A DNA stretch of 64,000 bases from Rosellinia necatrix (Eukaryota > Ascomycota > Sordariomycetes > Xylariales > Xylariaceae): assembly GCA_021209875.1 (NCBI GenBank), contig JAGYVD010000008.1, forward strand, positions 2,107,501 to 2,171,500, written 5' to 3'. Below are positions 13,630 to 25,867 of the stretch, piece after piece. Within the stretch, counting starts at the first letter, position 1, and each line of letters opens with the position of its first letter. Made by a program: the position numbers and the translations under genes. Under the pieces are notes generated by a model. The model was not told where the DNA came from. It searched no databases and saw only the letters and a list, made by a program, of their open reading frames with translations.

Positions 13630-16600
13630 CTATTCTCGGTAATTTGGGTACCGAGCGTCGGTTACCTCAGCCCCAGGCCCTGGTCTATCGTATCCTGTTG
13701 AGTAATTACCTGCAGGTGGCCGCTGGATCTGCGAGGAGCCCCCCTTGGCTTGATTTGGATGGCCGGCTTCCGGATTATAACGATCTTGAGGGTAAGCCCC
13801 GCGTGCTCCTGCCGAAGGTGGCCGTAGGTCATCGTAATCCGAATGATAACCGCCCCAGCCTTGGCCCTGGGCGTGCTGTGGTGCCATCCATTGTTGTTGC
13901 AACTGAGGGTCCACGTTGCTAGGTTGCCGGGGTGCATGAGCGTCATCATAGTGCTGCTCGGAAGCTCCCGCCGGGTGAAACTGTCTCACGGGTGCGGGTG
14001 GAGGGTGATTCATGTATCCCTGCCCCTCCCTTCGGCTCCCTCTATATGGCAGACTTTGACTATTGAGCACCATCGGCTGCTGCTGCTGTTTTTGTTGCTG
14101 TGCGTAAATACTAGAGTTATACTGTCCTTGCGATTTCTGTATATACCGTGATTTCCTGTTCGGTTTGAGCATGCCAGCCTCTTTGGGCCCTACGCTGCCT
14201 ATAAAGTGGCCCTTTTCATTCACCCACATGGCCCGTGAGCCCGCCTCCTTTGCTCGCCGAGCGGCATGAGTCCCGTAAATATCCTTTATGTGCTCGGAAA
14301 AGGCCAGGTATGTCTTAGCAACCGTCTCAAAGTGCGATACTTCAAGATGAACATCCGCGCCCGTGCTCGTGATGTCATTTTCGCCTAACACCTCAAATTC
14401 GGCCAGTGCCACTGCTGTCTGGCATGCATTCCGGATCTGGCGTCCATTCCAGTGATCGAAGGGGTGTTTATCCCAGTAGTCTGCAGCAAAAGGCCCAATT
14501 TTCATCTCGTCGAAGATGAGTTTGCGATGTTTTCTTCTAAAGCGATCTTGCATGAGGTGCAAGTTAAGCTTGAAAACTTCCAAAGTTTGTTCCCGGCCCA
14601 GTTCTGGATAGTACAGGCTAATATGGATGCGGGATGCAAATGCTTCATCGAAATCGCCGACTCGATTTGTTGTAAGGAAAATAATACCGGCATAGTATTC
14701 GAGAACTCTTAAGAAGACTGAAAATATGGTAAATATTAGTCGATCGTGGTATTAAAGACGGAAGATGATTTGCAACAGACCAGCCACAAGCCCGTTGCTT
14801 TTGAAATCTTCTTTTGTACGCTGAGCGAGGAAAACATCTGCTTTATCAAGGAGAAGAATACACCCCCAGCGACTGGCCAGCGCAAAGTTGGTTTCTAGAG
14901 CGGCTTCCACCTCCTTGGCCGTTGTCCCAAGGTCCCCTATGCGAGATAACACACGTCAACTATGCTCTGAAACTGCGATTGATAGGGGACTTACCACATG
15001 TGAGTTGAAAAAGGGGCTTGTTGAATCTTTCTGCCACACCCTCTGCCTTGTCTGTTAGGTCTATTCTAAGACAACCAATAACACGAACTTACCAGCAGTC
15101 GTGGTTTTCCCGACACCTGGCGCCCCGTGCAGTAATATGATCAATCCCTTTCCTAAAGATGCTGTCAGTATATCAAACGGCCCCGATTCAAACACGTCGC
15201 ATTGAAAGGAGGGTTGCGCACCTTTACCACGAACTATGTCTGTTCGCTGATCAAGAATTAGTTCCTTGTCACGGAAATGCTGAGTAACTAAGGACAATAT
15301 CATATCCTTGTGTCCAGTTGGCAATACAAGTTGATCAAACGCAGATTTAGGGCTTTCTGCGCCCTCCCCTACGTTCTTCTCATTCTCGTCTTCTGTCTTC
15401 AACTGTGGATACTCGCTAAGATAGGTGAGATCTAATTGGGCTAAAACCGGGAAAGTTAATTCTGATCAAATTAGAGTGGTGTATCGTTAACAAGAATACT
15501 CACCCCATTTTCGATTTCTCAAAACATAACCGAACACACGGTAGGACATGATCGCCAGGTCATCTTCGCTAAGGCCCATTTCAGGTTCCTCGGTATCGAG
15601 CGTTCGAGGTAATACGATCACGGAAGGGACCTCCTCTTGATGTTTCGGAAGCAAAGTACCCATGAACTCATCGTTCATTTTCGCGTCTATGTACGCATCA
15701 TCGTGCACAACTTCGCCCAGACAGCAATCCGCGCCGCATTTTTGCGTGCCTTTGCCTTGGTTCTTGCTATCCTCTGATCCGATTAGTGTCTCAAGTTTTG
15801 GCTTCCATCCGTTTTCAATATGATCCTCCACCCCCAAAGCCGCCTCAAAGTCTACAACGACTTGGCTTTCTATCTCGTCCAGGGTCTGCAATGCGGGGCC
15901 GGCGTAGTACATGGGCTGGACAGTTGACTGGTGTATAGTAACCGCCTTAAGAAATCGTCTTCCACGGCCAATAAGATATTTTTTTGAATTCACTAACCAT
16001 CGGATTTGTATCGCTGAAAGCTTTCTCCTCCGCAAATGGGTGAAAATAAAAGGGGTAAACTTTGAGAGACGTGACAGGCATCTCACGCTCAAACCTAGGG
16101 ATTCGAAATATTTTAGACACAGGACCAAGACACTTGCCGTCGAAGTCAATATGAACACATCTAATCGTAATAGATGCTTCTTCTTCTTTCTCCTCCCACC
16201 CCCCCCTCCACTTTCTTCTTTAAATGCAGTCCATAATATTTCTTTATTGGGTCAATCGTATTGTGGGAGACGCTATTCATTGACAGGACTCGGTATGCTT
16301 GTTTACCGTCGTTTCCCATGACAAGGTCACCAGGATGGAAAAGATGCCAGAGATCAGAGAAGAACACTTTCTTGCATTTGCTGCTCTTGACATAAAATCT
16401 TCTCTTCTGCATGTCCTTGTCCATGAAGTCGACTAAACACCTCAGATGTTCGAAGATAACTGGTGATTCAGGATCAAGCATCTCCTCTTTCTCACACTCC
16501 TTGTCGATTTCTTTCCCCTGGCCTTCGTTTTCGTTGGATATCTCGCCTTTTCTTGGTAGCTCCAGACCAATGGAACCCCCCCTAGCTGCATTGTCTAATG

Positions 16601-17672
16601 ATGCAGAGAAGCCATCAGAGATATTGACTTGATGGAACTTTACTTTCAACCTCTTCCCAAGCTTTTCGTACCGCTCCCGAATAGCTTCGTTGAAATAAGC
16701 CAAGATTCTAAATGGCTGCAGCAATAAGACGGCGGGATGGAAATAAGAATCAAAATGCGGAGAAATTTGAGACAAGATTTTGAGTAGATGGCTTGACTGA
16801 ATGCGCAAGCGTTCAGGCATTTGTGTTTCCTTAGGGACAACGCCTGATTTGGCTATAGACCTCTTTTCCGGGGCCTGCAGCTCGGTTTTTCGACTATCTC
16901 TCTTCAAGTCGGAGGGTAAATTATCAAACTGAATTACTGGTTCACCAATAAGGATAATCATTGCGATGTGAGAGCACCTCGTTAGATTTCGGGATGACTA
17001 GAACTGGGGCCATTCGACTCGAATCATTCGCGACCGCCAATCTTCAAAGCTCCCTTTAATGGTGAGTGTCCCTTCTTGCAGAGTTCGTATCACCTTCTCA
17101 CGAGCATCGTTTAATTCATCCCTCTTTCCAACATAAATACCAGGTGCTATTTTCGCTCGCCAAGCCAACAACGTTTCGTCACCTCGATCATTTTTGGTAT
17201 CCCAGTCAGATGAATCACTGAGGCCGGACATTTCAGAAATGGCGTTTCTCTTCTGTTCCCACATTCTCCGCAGCTCGAAGAGTTTGGTAACGTAAACAAA
17301 CTGTTCATCGGGAGTAGATAAACAGGCTGGCGTCACGTCCATAAGTCCCGCTTTTAGTAGTCGTGCCTCTTTTTCCCATTCTTTCTTTTCTCTCCTCGGA
17401 CCCAATTTCTCCATCGCACGGTCCCATTCCGTCTCAAGAGAATTCAGGTCTAATGCTGGTCGAGCCTGTTTTTTTAACTCCGAAAGGTGTTGTTGGAGAG
17501 TCTTGGTCTCCTCCTCCAGCTGCATGTTCATAAGGGGCGGACTGTCTTGGCGGTCCTCATGATCTTTGGCGATACCAATAGGACTTTGAGGCTCGTCATC
17601 AGGGACTTTGGCGTCTGGATACGTCGGGCAGGAGAGTGTAGGGCCTGCGTCCGATAATTCTGAGTCCGCCAT
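13630..17672 (-). pseudogene. AAA+ ATPase with DUF7025-like middle region, apparently disrupted
   Basis: This is a large fungal ATPase with an acidic coiled N-terminus, a DUF7025-like middle region (HIDFDGKCLGPV and RVFGYVLRNRKW are family-like), one AAA+ domain and a Gln/Pro-rich tail. My model has exons 17672-15504, 15440-15093, 15042-14995, 14936-14781 and 14717-13630, with introns of 50-63 bp, and gives about 1268 residues. Walker A GAPGVGKT lies near residue 830. Walker B reads CILLLDKADVF where the family has DE, so the catalytic Glu is Lys. Sensor 1 (TTNR) and the ASRIH arginine finger are present. Exon 1 has an in-frame TAG at 16998-17000 (codon 225) and needs one base removed in C8 (16199-16206) and one in T7 (15979-15985) to stay open; with these, the total is exactly divisible by three. 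Either it is a decaying pseudogene or an intact gene with sequence errors plus an inactive Walker B. Cellular role is unknown. Confidence 0.8.
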
Positions 17673-18346
17673 GGCAAGAGCAATGGATTGGGTAGAACGA
17701 GATTGCGGAAGAGAAGGTGACGGGGGAAGAGCAAAGCGACGATGCCAATAATATTTAATGAACGTGTCATGCAGAAAGTGGCCATAGGATTTTGTCCCAT
17801 AGCACTTCCACAGGTGACCACGATAGATAAGATATGCAGGCGATATTAATGCCTACGGGATAAAGATGGGATGGAAAGCCTATAGGAGTCACACGTTGTT
17901 CTTCTATTGGGCTGTATCGAAGACGGTGGAAATATGAGCTGCGTACAGCCGAACACCAACCCTGCCCCTAACCCCCTGGTCGTAGTAAAGACGCAATCAC
18001 ACACTTTCTAAGTTGGCCATACACATCGAAGTGCAAATATGAGAGGAGTTGGGCATCAATCAACTATCCAATTATACCCCATTATTTCAGTGTCAGACAT
18101 GTAAGTAGGGATGATGTGTTCACAAAACCTGCATAATATTGGTTTTAAGCGCCGAGAGGAACTTGGTGAATCTACTTTAAGTACCGATTTAGGTATCGAA
18201 GGTCCTACGATACTTAATGTAAGTATTTAAGTATCTACCTGCTACCTAGTAGGGCTTTGAAGCCACCCCGCCCTCATTTTCAGTTCAACACTCGAAGTGC
18301 TTGTTACACTCATCTTCCACATCACACTACTCCTAGACTCCCAAAT
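17673..18346. promoter_or_regulatory. Shared divergent promoter region
   Basis: A 674-bp region separates the start codons of the AAA+ gene (left) and the STAND-like gene (right), so it must hold both promoters. Near 18180-18250 there are repeated short words of the AAGTA / GGTATC / TACCTA type. No TATA box is convincing. Co-regulation of the two genes is an inference from layout only. Confidence 0.4.
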
Positions 18347-20355
18347 ATGGTCGACTTTGATGAGCAGCCCCCACCAAACCAAAGTCGTGCGTTGGCAATT
18401 GGGTTTGTTGAGAATGAATTAAAGGCCTATCATCAGTACTATCGAAGTTATGATGTAACAGGATCAAACCCCAGTATTACTGTCTCAACTTCGACCCGCA
18501 TCTTGAAGTCCGAAGAGAATATTTACAAAACCATGAAATCCTGGGATATGATCTTCCCTTCGGCTTTGGAGGAATTCCAAAACATGAAGGAGGCAAAAGC
18601 TGCTAATCACTCGAGCCCGGCACATGATATACGCACCGGTAGGACCTGGAATGATGTATACAGTAAATTTGAGGCTACTCGACAATATTACACCGATGAA
18701 ACAATCATCAAGAGACGTATTCAACGTGTCATTCAGTGGACAGCTGATATCGCCGCCGAACCGATGCGCTCAGCCGCTAAGGTAGCGCCACAAATGGAAA
18801 TCGTTTCCCCTGTCCTCGCAGTGGTGCAGGTTGTCCTCGATGCAATCAAGAAAGGCGCCGAGGCGCGTGGGGAGATCCTAGACGGTTTTGACGAGCTCGA
18901 ACATGTGTTTCCCGACGTCGAGACATTTCTCGAGACATTTCCAACGGAAGAGCGTACACTGAAGCTAGCAGTGAGTTTGTTAGCAAGTGTATTATCCGCC
19001 ATAGACAAGGGCATATCATTCTTCACCAGTCTCTCGCGTAAGTACCGAACTCAAAACTATCAATGTCACGCCATGTTATCTAAAAGACTTTTCAACAGTG
19101 GTCCGTGGCGTCAAAGCATTGATGAAGGGGAATCGTTACGAAAAGGCGCTCCTGGATAGCCTTACTACTATCACTTCTCAGAGCAAGAAACTAATGACTC
19201 ACGCCGTGACGATCCATACGCATGAATCTAAAATATGTTAGCGATTTCTCTTCTGGCTCCCCATAGTCGTAACTAACATAACTCCAAAACGCAGACTCAA
19301 AAGCTACCTCACGCGTTCTCGAGATCAACTCGGCCAAGTTGGATGGTATAAGATCCCAGATGGATATGCTAGTAGACAAGGTCGACCAGGAGGCGGAACT
19401 GGCGAAGGAACGCGAGAACCGACAGAATATGAGGATTGACCATCTCATTCGGGGTATGACCCCAATCCCGCCAAATTTGGCCGGCGCGTTGCAGACACCC
19501 CATCTCTCATCAAAAACGGAAATGCTATCTATCAATCAAGACGATCTTTGGGATCTGCTGGACATCTCCGATATTGATACGACTGACCTGGAGACCATCG
19601 AAGAGAAAGGTAAACAGCTGCCCTTTCAAGACCGAGCACGGACAGAGCCGATTGTCAACAACCAATTGTTTCAGGACTGGATCGTATCGCCAAGATCCGC
19701 GAAATTGATGATATACGGCGACTTTTCCCCTTTTCACATGGCAGCCTCGGCCCTGTCCCTTTTTTGCAAGACTCTTACAAGCGCATTTAGAGATCGAAAA
19801 CGCTATCTTTGCTTGGTGTGGTTCTGCGGGCTTCACTTGGGAGATAGTGACGAATCGGAAGGCGATTTCGACGATCAACTCGATGGGGTTTACGACGAGG
19901 AAGATGACTACAATTTTGGAACCAGGAAGCGCATAATCGAGAGAATGATACGCAGCTTAATTGCGCAACTGCTGTGTGATTATGATTTTGGACCTAGACA
20001 TCTCTTCCCTCCGGATGTCGACCCGGACGTCATTGCGCGAGGTCAAAGCCTGTCGCAGCTGAGACGTCTATTCATCTGGTTGGTACGACTGCTTCCCGAA
20101 GAGATTACGCTTGTCTGCTTGATAGACGGAATTTCCTTTTATGAGCGTGAGGAATTCGAAGACCCCATGCTTGATGCATTGGGTGACATTCTTGAGCTCA
20201 CGGCATCAAAAGATATGGGTGCAACAGTTAAAGTGTTGGTGACGAGCCCACGGCCGTCCGTGACCTTTAGAATAGGATTTGAGGACGGGAATGCCAGTCT
20301 AGAAAATGCCGGTGAAACTAGGACGTCAATATTATCTCTGGATTCGATAGCCTAG
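18347..20355 (+). CDS. STAND-like fungal NTPase with degenerate P-loop
   Basis: The exons are 18347-19037, 19099-19236 and 19295-20355 (introns 61 and 58 bp), coding 629 residues with phase kept throughout. I chose the ATG at 18347 because the upstream part of the frame lacks an ATG. Residues about 120-245 form a helical region like the N-terminal helical domain (DUF7708/Goodbye-like) of fungal STAND proteins. The C-terminal half resembles their nucleotide-binding region: a core near LMIYGDFS where the P-loop should be, RYLCLVWFCGLHL, and a Walker-B-like LVCLIDGI. A GxxxxGK[ST] motif is not present, so nucleotide binding is doubtful, and no WD40, ankyrin or TPR tail follows. It is divergent from the AAA+ gene. 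Such proteins are often linked to fungal self/non-self or stress sensing, but nothing here proves that role. Confidence 0.7.
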
Positions 20356-20447
20356 TCGAATGTGGACGCGAGCGAGGATAGAGTCAAACGGACACTAGGG
20401 TTAAAGGATGTGATGTTTACGGATGATATGGCGTGAGGGGCTGTCAG

Positions 20448-20949
20448 GTGCAACTACGACACTGCTAGCTACCACCCGACACCTAGGGTGGTCGTAGTAC
20501 TGGAATTGGACGTATACAAGGACCTTTAAGACCCCTATTGAAGTAGGGTATTGTGACTGGGGCAATAGGGAAGTGGATACTAAGGGTCTAAACTGGCCTC
20601 AGTGGCATAAAAAGGGGGGTGTAACATTTCCTTTTAAATTTTAAGGCTTCACTTCCAGAGACTATTTTTAGACCAATATTTTCGATGAATTATTCGAATT
20701 GATTTTTATTTCTTTTTGCCTCATTAATCGCCTCATTCCCCATGTGCGCGCATAAATACTTTACTTTTGGAAGCGTAAGGGGGACTTATCCCCAACGGAA
20801 CCGCTATTATTATCCCTACCAAATACGGGTGGTTCACTTCACTATTGAGCCCTAAATACAACACTTCTACCTACCTACTACCCACCTACTACCCACCTAC
20901 TACCTAGAACGAGCTTATCCACTCACTTCGTGGTACCCCCAACTGACAT
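20448..20949 (+). repeat. LTR-like dispersed repeat, copy A
   Basis: It shares a diverged but clear match with 28345-28550: a 5' segment ending GTAGTACTGGAATTGG followed by a TATA-like GTATACAAGG, and a 3' segment with TTGAGCCCTAAATACAACAC and CTACTACCTAGAAC. Copy A carries about 290 bp more in the middle and a tandem CTACCCAC array (about 20870-20905). The layout (promoter-like box, polypyrimidine 3' part, no ORF) suits a solo LTR, but target-site duplications were not identified. Confidence 0.55.
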
Positions 20950-21650
20950 GAGATGCGCCCATGTATGCCACAGAGAGTTGTTTGTGTATGACCCAAAATC
21001 GCAATAGAAAATTCACAGGCCGCATGTTGTGTAAGCGGAATCCTCATTATGGTAACAACGGATCAGGGGCCACAGTCAAAAGAAAGAAACGAAAAAAAAC
21101 TGAAGGAAAGAAAAACTGTAATATCAGCCAAGTAGCCCAACCGTAACAGAAGCTCTCTGGACCCTAAAGCTCAAATCCGAGGCAATTACCAGGTCTCCAT
21201 CCCATCTACAACTTCGCTATTCAATCGCTACACGCGCTTAACCAGCATTCTTACTCCCAATATCCATATGATTTTAAACTCCCAGCTTTGCTAGTTTTTA
21301 AGGAGTAGAGGATTGACTATGTGCCTACACGTAAATCGGGGGTTGCCGAGCCCAACCCGTCCGAAGGACCCATAAGCCCATACAAAATCCCCCCGACATG
21401 AATACATCCATATTAGATCAGTATGAACTGCGGTTGCCACAATATCCTTGGCTATAAAAGTCCTGTTCTCAATAGGTTGCCAAACATATTTTTCGAAGTG
21501 CGTCTAGACTATGGTCCTAGCGACAAATCGATCTCGTAAATAAATCCACCCTCTCAAGCAATCGAAAGGCTAGCAAATCTAAGAGACAGTTTCCTTGTTA
21601 GCTAGCGGCGACAGCCTTCGTTGTAACGCAGAAGCCATTCTAACAGCCCT
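20950..21650. other. Spacer without a clear gene
   Basis: Only one short Lys-rich open frame (20961-21146, 61 codons) is present, with no recognisable feature. Nothing else is supported. Confidence 0.4.
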
Positions 21651-22611
21651 TTGCTAGCGGCAATCATGGCAAGCTTCGCACGCTGCAGCCTGAACAAAGT
21701 ATTTCTAGCGGAGATACACGATGACGGAGTACTTGATATCAACTTGCGAGTCGGCTTTTTTTTTTTTTTTGGCGAGAATCAACTGCCCCATGGGGAAAGA
21801 GAAGCATCTGTTCTACCTAAAAACTCCAGTGTCGGAATCCCAGGGCTGATGAAGGGGTCCCCATGTGGCTGTCTTCTAGTGGCCAAGCGCGAGGCAAGCT
21901 ACGATGACACGAGTGGGGAGACCCGGGTCAACTGTGGCTTGAACATGCGTAGTACGGATCGCGAGGGCCTCGGGGAGGAGCTCCGGGGGACTTTCGCCTC
22001 ACTAAGGCCGAAAGGTCCTTCCTAGAAACGGCGTTAAACGCGATGCTTTCAGAAGCCACAACTATACATATGGTCCTCTCCGTTGCGAGTACCATCATAC
22101 TAGTCGCCGCTTCTCTGAAGAGGCGTGCCTATAGATTCACTACGATGGCGGGTTTTTTCATCGGCGCCTTCGCATTGGCCTTAGCCCTTATGGCCGCCCT
22201 CTCTTATAAGCTGTTGCTGAACGCACTTGCAAACGGGGACGGCTCAAAAGACGAAGCTGGCCCTTGTATTATCCGACGAGGCAGGATTTCGAAAAGTCTC
22301 TCTCCAACGACTTGTTCGAAACATGTCAGTGTCTTTTACGTAGTGATTAGTTACATGTTTATTAGACGGGCAAGGCGAAGAATGCGAAGTAACGAGCAGT
22401 CAAGCCATGGCGCCAGATACAGAGCTAGGTGGCGAAGGCGGATGGCTAGAGGCTAGAGCACTGTTTTGAACTGTTTTCTGCATTTGACACGCGCACAGGC
22501 ATAGCGAGAACCGGTATTAAGAGCGAGGTGAAAACAGGGAGACTGATGGGAGCTATTGTCGGTGGATTGGTACGGTATGTGCTTCGAGGAGAGGGTATCT
22601 ATATCGGATGA
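21651..22611 (+). pseudogene. Hypothetical membrane protein, frame-broken
   Basis: I do not recognise the family. Two open frames (21651-22025, 22043-22456) and a third (to a TGA at 22609-22611) can be joined into one coding-like stretch. At G5 (21985-21989), one added base runs GLGEELRG into DFRLTKAERSFLETALN. That frame continues into a hydrophobic part with one or two likely membrane helices (VLSVASTIILVAA, FFIGAFALALALMAAL). Further on, removing one T at T4 (22464-22467) joins WLEARALF to ELFSAFDTRTG and a tail ending RGEGIYIG. A short intron near 22324-22371 is also probable, and the T15 run at 21756-21770 looks like an intron polypyrimidine tract. The start is unknown. Either a pseudogene or a gene with sequence errors. 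Confidence 0.35.
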
Positions 22612-22951
22612 GTGTGGGAGATGGGATAATTACCATTCAGTGTGGGTTTCCTGAGTGATATAAGTGACATCATAGCACAGGTAAGAAGTAGCTAGGTTAA
22701 GCAGTTATGCGTAATAGGTCGTGTGTGTTCAAGTATAACTGTTCATATGATACTAAATCGAATTGAGCGTGATATGTACCTATGAGGTATTATACGATGG
22801 GGGGTTTTAACCTATCTAGGTTAGCTTTTTTGGAGTACATGGTGGGTGGGAACTTTATCTACATTATCAGAAATCGTTCATTGCGTCAACAACTTGGAAG
22901 CTCGGCGACAAATCACCACACCAGCACCCCGTCGTCGTCGCCGCCGCCGCA

Positions 22952-24264
22952 ATGCGTGGTGTCGCCTCTGTAGCCAGACATAGCCAGCCCGCCCGGCTCG
23001 GCACCAGAAGCAGGAATGGTGGCATGAGGAAGAGCGGGATGGGGGGTAGTAGAAGCAGCTACGTGTGTGGCCAATGCAGGACAATCCAGATCAGCGCTGC
23101 ACCGACAACCGACTCGCCCTCGCCGCGCGATCCCTTCCTCTCGCCCATCGACGCCTCCCGGGACGTTGCCGGTATATGCGCGCCCACGCCTCCCATTCCG
23201 CTGTATCCCGTCCGACTGTTCTGACCAGGCCGCAGACGCTCGTTTCGAAGTCCTGGGCACATCCTACTCGCTGCTCTCGGTGAACCTGGCGGCCTCGCAA
23301 CGGCTCTACACCCGCCGCGGCACGCTTGTGGCCGTCTCGGGCAAGGCGCAAAATGTGAGCACCAGCACCGCACGACCGCTGCCATGCCATGCGGCCTTCC
23401 TATCGTCTTCCTATATATATAGCCTTGATCTAACAGACGGAACGCCAGGCGCAATCGACCCTGTCCATCCTCTCCCCATTGACACGGGCTATCACCGGCG
23501 TCCCCTTCCTGTATCAGCGAATAACCTCGACTACGCCACTCACTGCTATAATATCCACAAAATCCCCGACCGCCACATTCTCCATCTTGCGGCTAGACGG
23601 AACCACCGACTGGATGGTATCCCAGAGGAAAGCCCTGCTTGCGTGGACTGGACATACCCTCTCCGTAACCCCCCGCATTCAGCGCCAGCTCACTCTGGCC
23701 CACTGGGGCTCCTCCGAGTTGACGGGCAGGGGGCTCGCCGCGCTCTCGGCCCCCGGCCACATATACCAACTCACGTTGGGCGATGGCGAAGAGTTCGTCG
23801 CGCACCCCGCCAACGTCGTGGCCTACACAATTACCAAGCAGCCTCCTCTGCCTTTCCGATTCAAGAGCTCAAGCATCACGTTCCAGATTCCCTCCGTGAC
23901 AACATGGCTGGAAACAACCAAATTCTTGCAAAATTTGCGACAGACTGAGGCCTACAAATTCCTCACCCGGCTACTCCATCACATGCGAACAACCGCCCGC
24001 CGCACCATCTGGGGTGATAGGCTGTTCCTGCAATTTCGCGGCCCTACAACAATTCTTATGTCTAGTCGGGGGTCACGTATCAGCGACGTCTTGACGAACG
24101 CCGAAGTTAACGAGATCGCAGACGCGCCCGCTGGTGCCGTCGCCACTGCTATCGACACGGCCACAAAAGTAAAGGATGCTGATGAAGTGACAATGGCGCA
24201 GGACCCTGCCGCCGCGAAAGTCGCCAGTACCAATCTTGGACACAACGACAAGACTCTAAAGTAA
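22952..24264 (+). CDS. AIM24: Altered inheritance of mitochondria protein 24 (AIM24)
   Basis: The exons are 22952-23171, 23236-23354 and 23449-24264; introns are 64 and 94 bp with GTATAT and GTGAGC donors, and the 384-residue frame is intact. The N-terminus is rich in Arg and Ser with no acidic residues, as for a mitochondrial targeting peptide. The core matches the AIM24 beta-helix family as I know it: [56 protein letters not shown] and [15 protein letters not shown]. Yeast Aim24 sits at the inner membrane and supports MICOS and respiratory complex organisation. The C-terminal 50 residues (Ala/Asp/Thr-rich) look disordered. An AATAAA lies at 24280-24285, just after the stop. Confidence 0.92.
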
Positions 24265-25867
24265 TTGGGGGGAAAGAACAATAAACCGCTAAGGTCGCAC
24301 CTTGTTACGATCTTCTGCGAACTGTACGACCAGTAAGATACAGCTATAGATATGTATATCAGAGCAGCTCTTAATGCGAGCTTCGTCTTGTAGCAGCCAG
24401 TCGGAAGAATTCTTTATACTCGTGTCTCCTATTGTTCTGATTCAACTAACCCCAAGCCCATATTACGATATGTGCAAACCTTTAATCTTTTGAGGCAGAC
24501 AATCCGAAGTGGGCCCTTTTTACACAAGAGAAACCAGCCCTATCACTTGCATAGAGCATTGCATGGATTCACCGCATGGTCAGTCAGCCCGCACCATACA
24601 ATCTAGTGTAGGTGTTATGCCCTTCAGTCGGATCTGATAACGCTTTCAGACCCGGAGCCGTGGTACATCCGTTTAAATATCATCGCTATGCCCGACAGGT
24701 TCATGATAACAACCTACGCTAAACACAACGGTTGACCTAGGCCCACTCGCTTCCACGCTAGTTACCCTAGATGCTTCTAAAATGGACAAAATAAACATCC
24801 TAGTTTTCCCCCTGGATAGACAGGGTTAATTCATGTTCTCGTCATTTCAATCCGAGTTCGTGTGAATTGTCTAAATAGCCCTTAACTTCAACAGGCTCGG
24901 AGTTGTTAGTTAACAGCTGTCTTAACCGCCATCCAATTTCATATGAAATGCCCGAGACCGAGAGTTCGAAACCCGACACAACGTAGATCAGATAAGCTGA
25001 CAGAGGCAAGTATAAGCACCAGAGAGATAGAGATCCACTGGGGATGCTCTGTCCGAGCCGTTGGATTTACGGTAGCTAATCTAGGGCTCTGGTGGCACTT
25101 GGCAGCACCACATCCGTCGGACTAAGAGATTTAATCGCCGAAGAATTCGGTCCCAGACCATCAGCAAAGCTCGGCCGAGAACCCAACATCCATCATGTTT
25201 CCCCCTCCATGAACCCCAATTAGGGGTCAACATGCCAAGACTTCGGCAATTCGCGACTTCGCTTAAAGGCTGGCCTCATTTTCGCATAAGACTTCCCAAC
25301 TCCACCTCACGTACTGTAGTGTTACCTATCTAGTAAAAAGAAGTGGTTGGCTTGGAGTGCCTGTGGGAATTCAGCATGTAGTCATGGAAAAAGCCAATTC
25401 AATTCCATACCCCGGTCGAGTCATCCCGCGTCAACAGACCATAGTCGGATTTCGTTACCAACAATAGACAGAAAGATCAAAGTCCTGGCCGGCCGACGGT
25501 CATCGCATCGTAACGCCGAGTTCTTGCATCAGAGTCCCTAAACTGGTTTGCCGGGTATCTCAAATGAGAGTGCGGCTGAGTGTCTTCTTAACCTGCACTC
25601 ATTTAAGACTTATATACTTTGCGCAAGTAATAGTCGTAAACATTTTTGAATTTCGTTGATAGACCATCCATCTTGAACCCTCCCTCGCCGTGTTTATTCC
25701 CAACGACGTCTGATCAAGGAAGCTTCGAATTCGACCAGTGTACATCCCCCTAAACGATAAGAGACATTTGGATTCGGCCGTGAAAGTAAATTGATTTGGC
25801 AGAAATAGACATCCGCGAACAACGAAAAGTCAAGAAAGAGAAAAGGAGAAGCTGGTAACACCACATC
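24265..25867. other. Gene-free spacer
   Basis: About 1.6 kb with no open frame over 64 codons and no recognisable gene. It includes the AIM24 3' end and the promoter/leader of the MFS transporter; the last 60 bp before its ATG are A/G-rich, as in many fungal leaders. Confidence 0.5.

Noticed and set aside
24960..24985. GAGTTCGAAACCC resembling a tRNA B box
   Set aside because: No A box at the right distance and no cloverleaf could be drawn.
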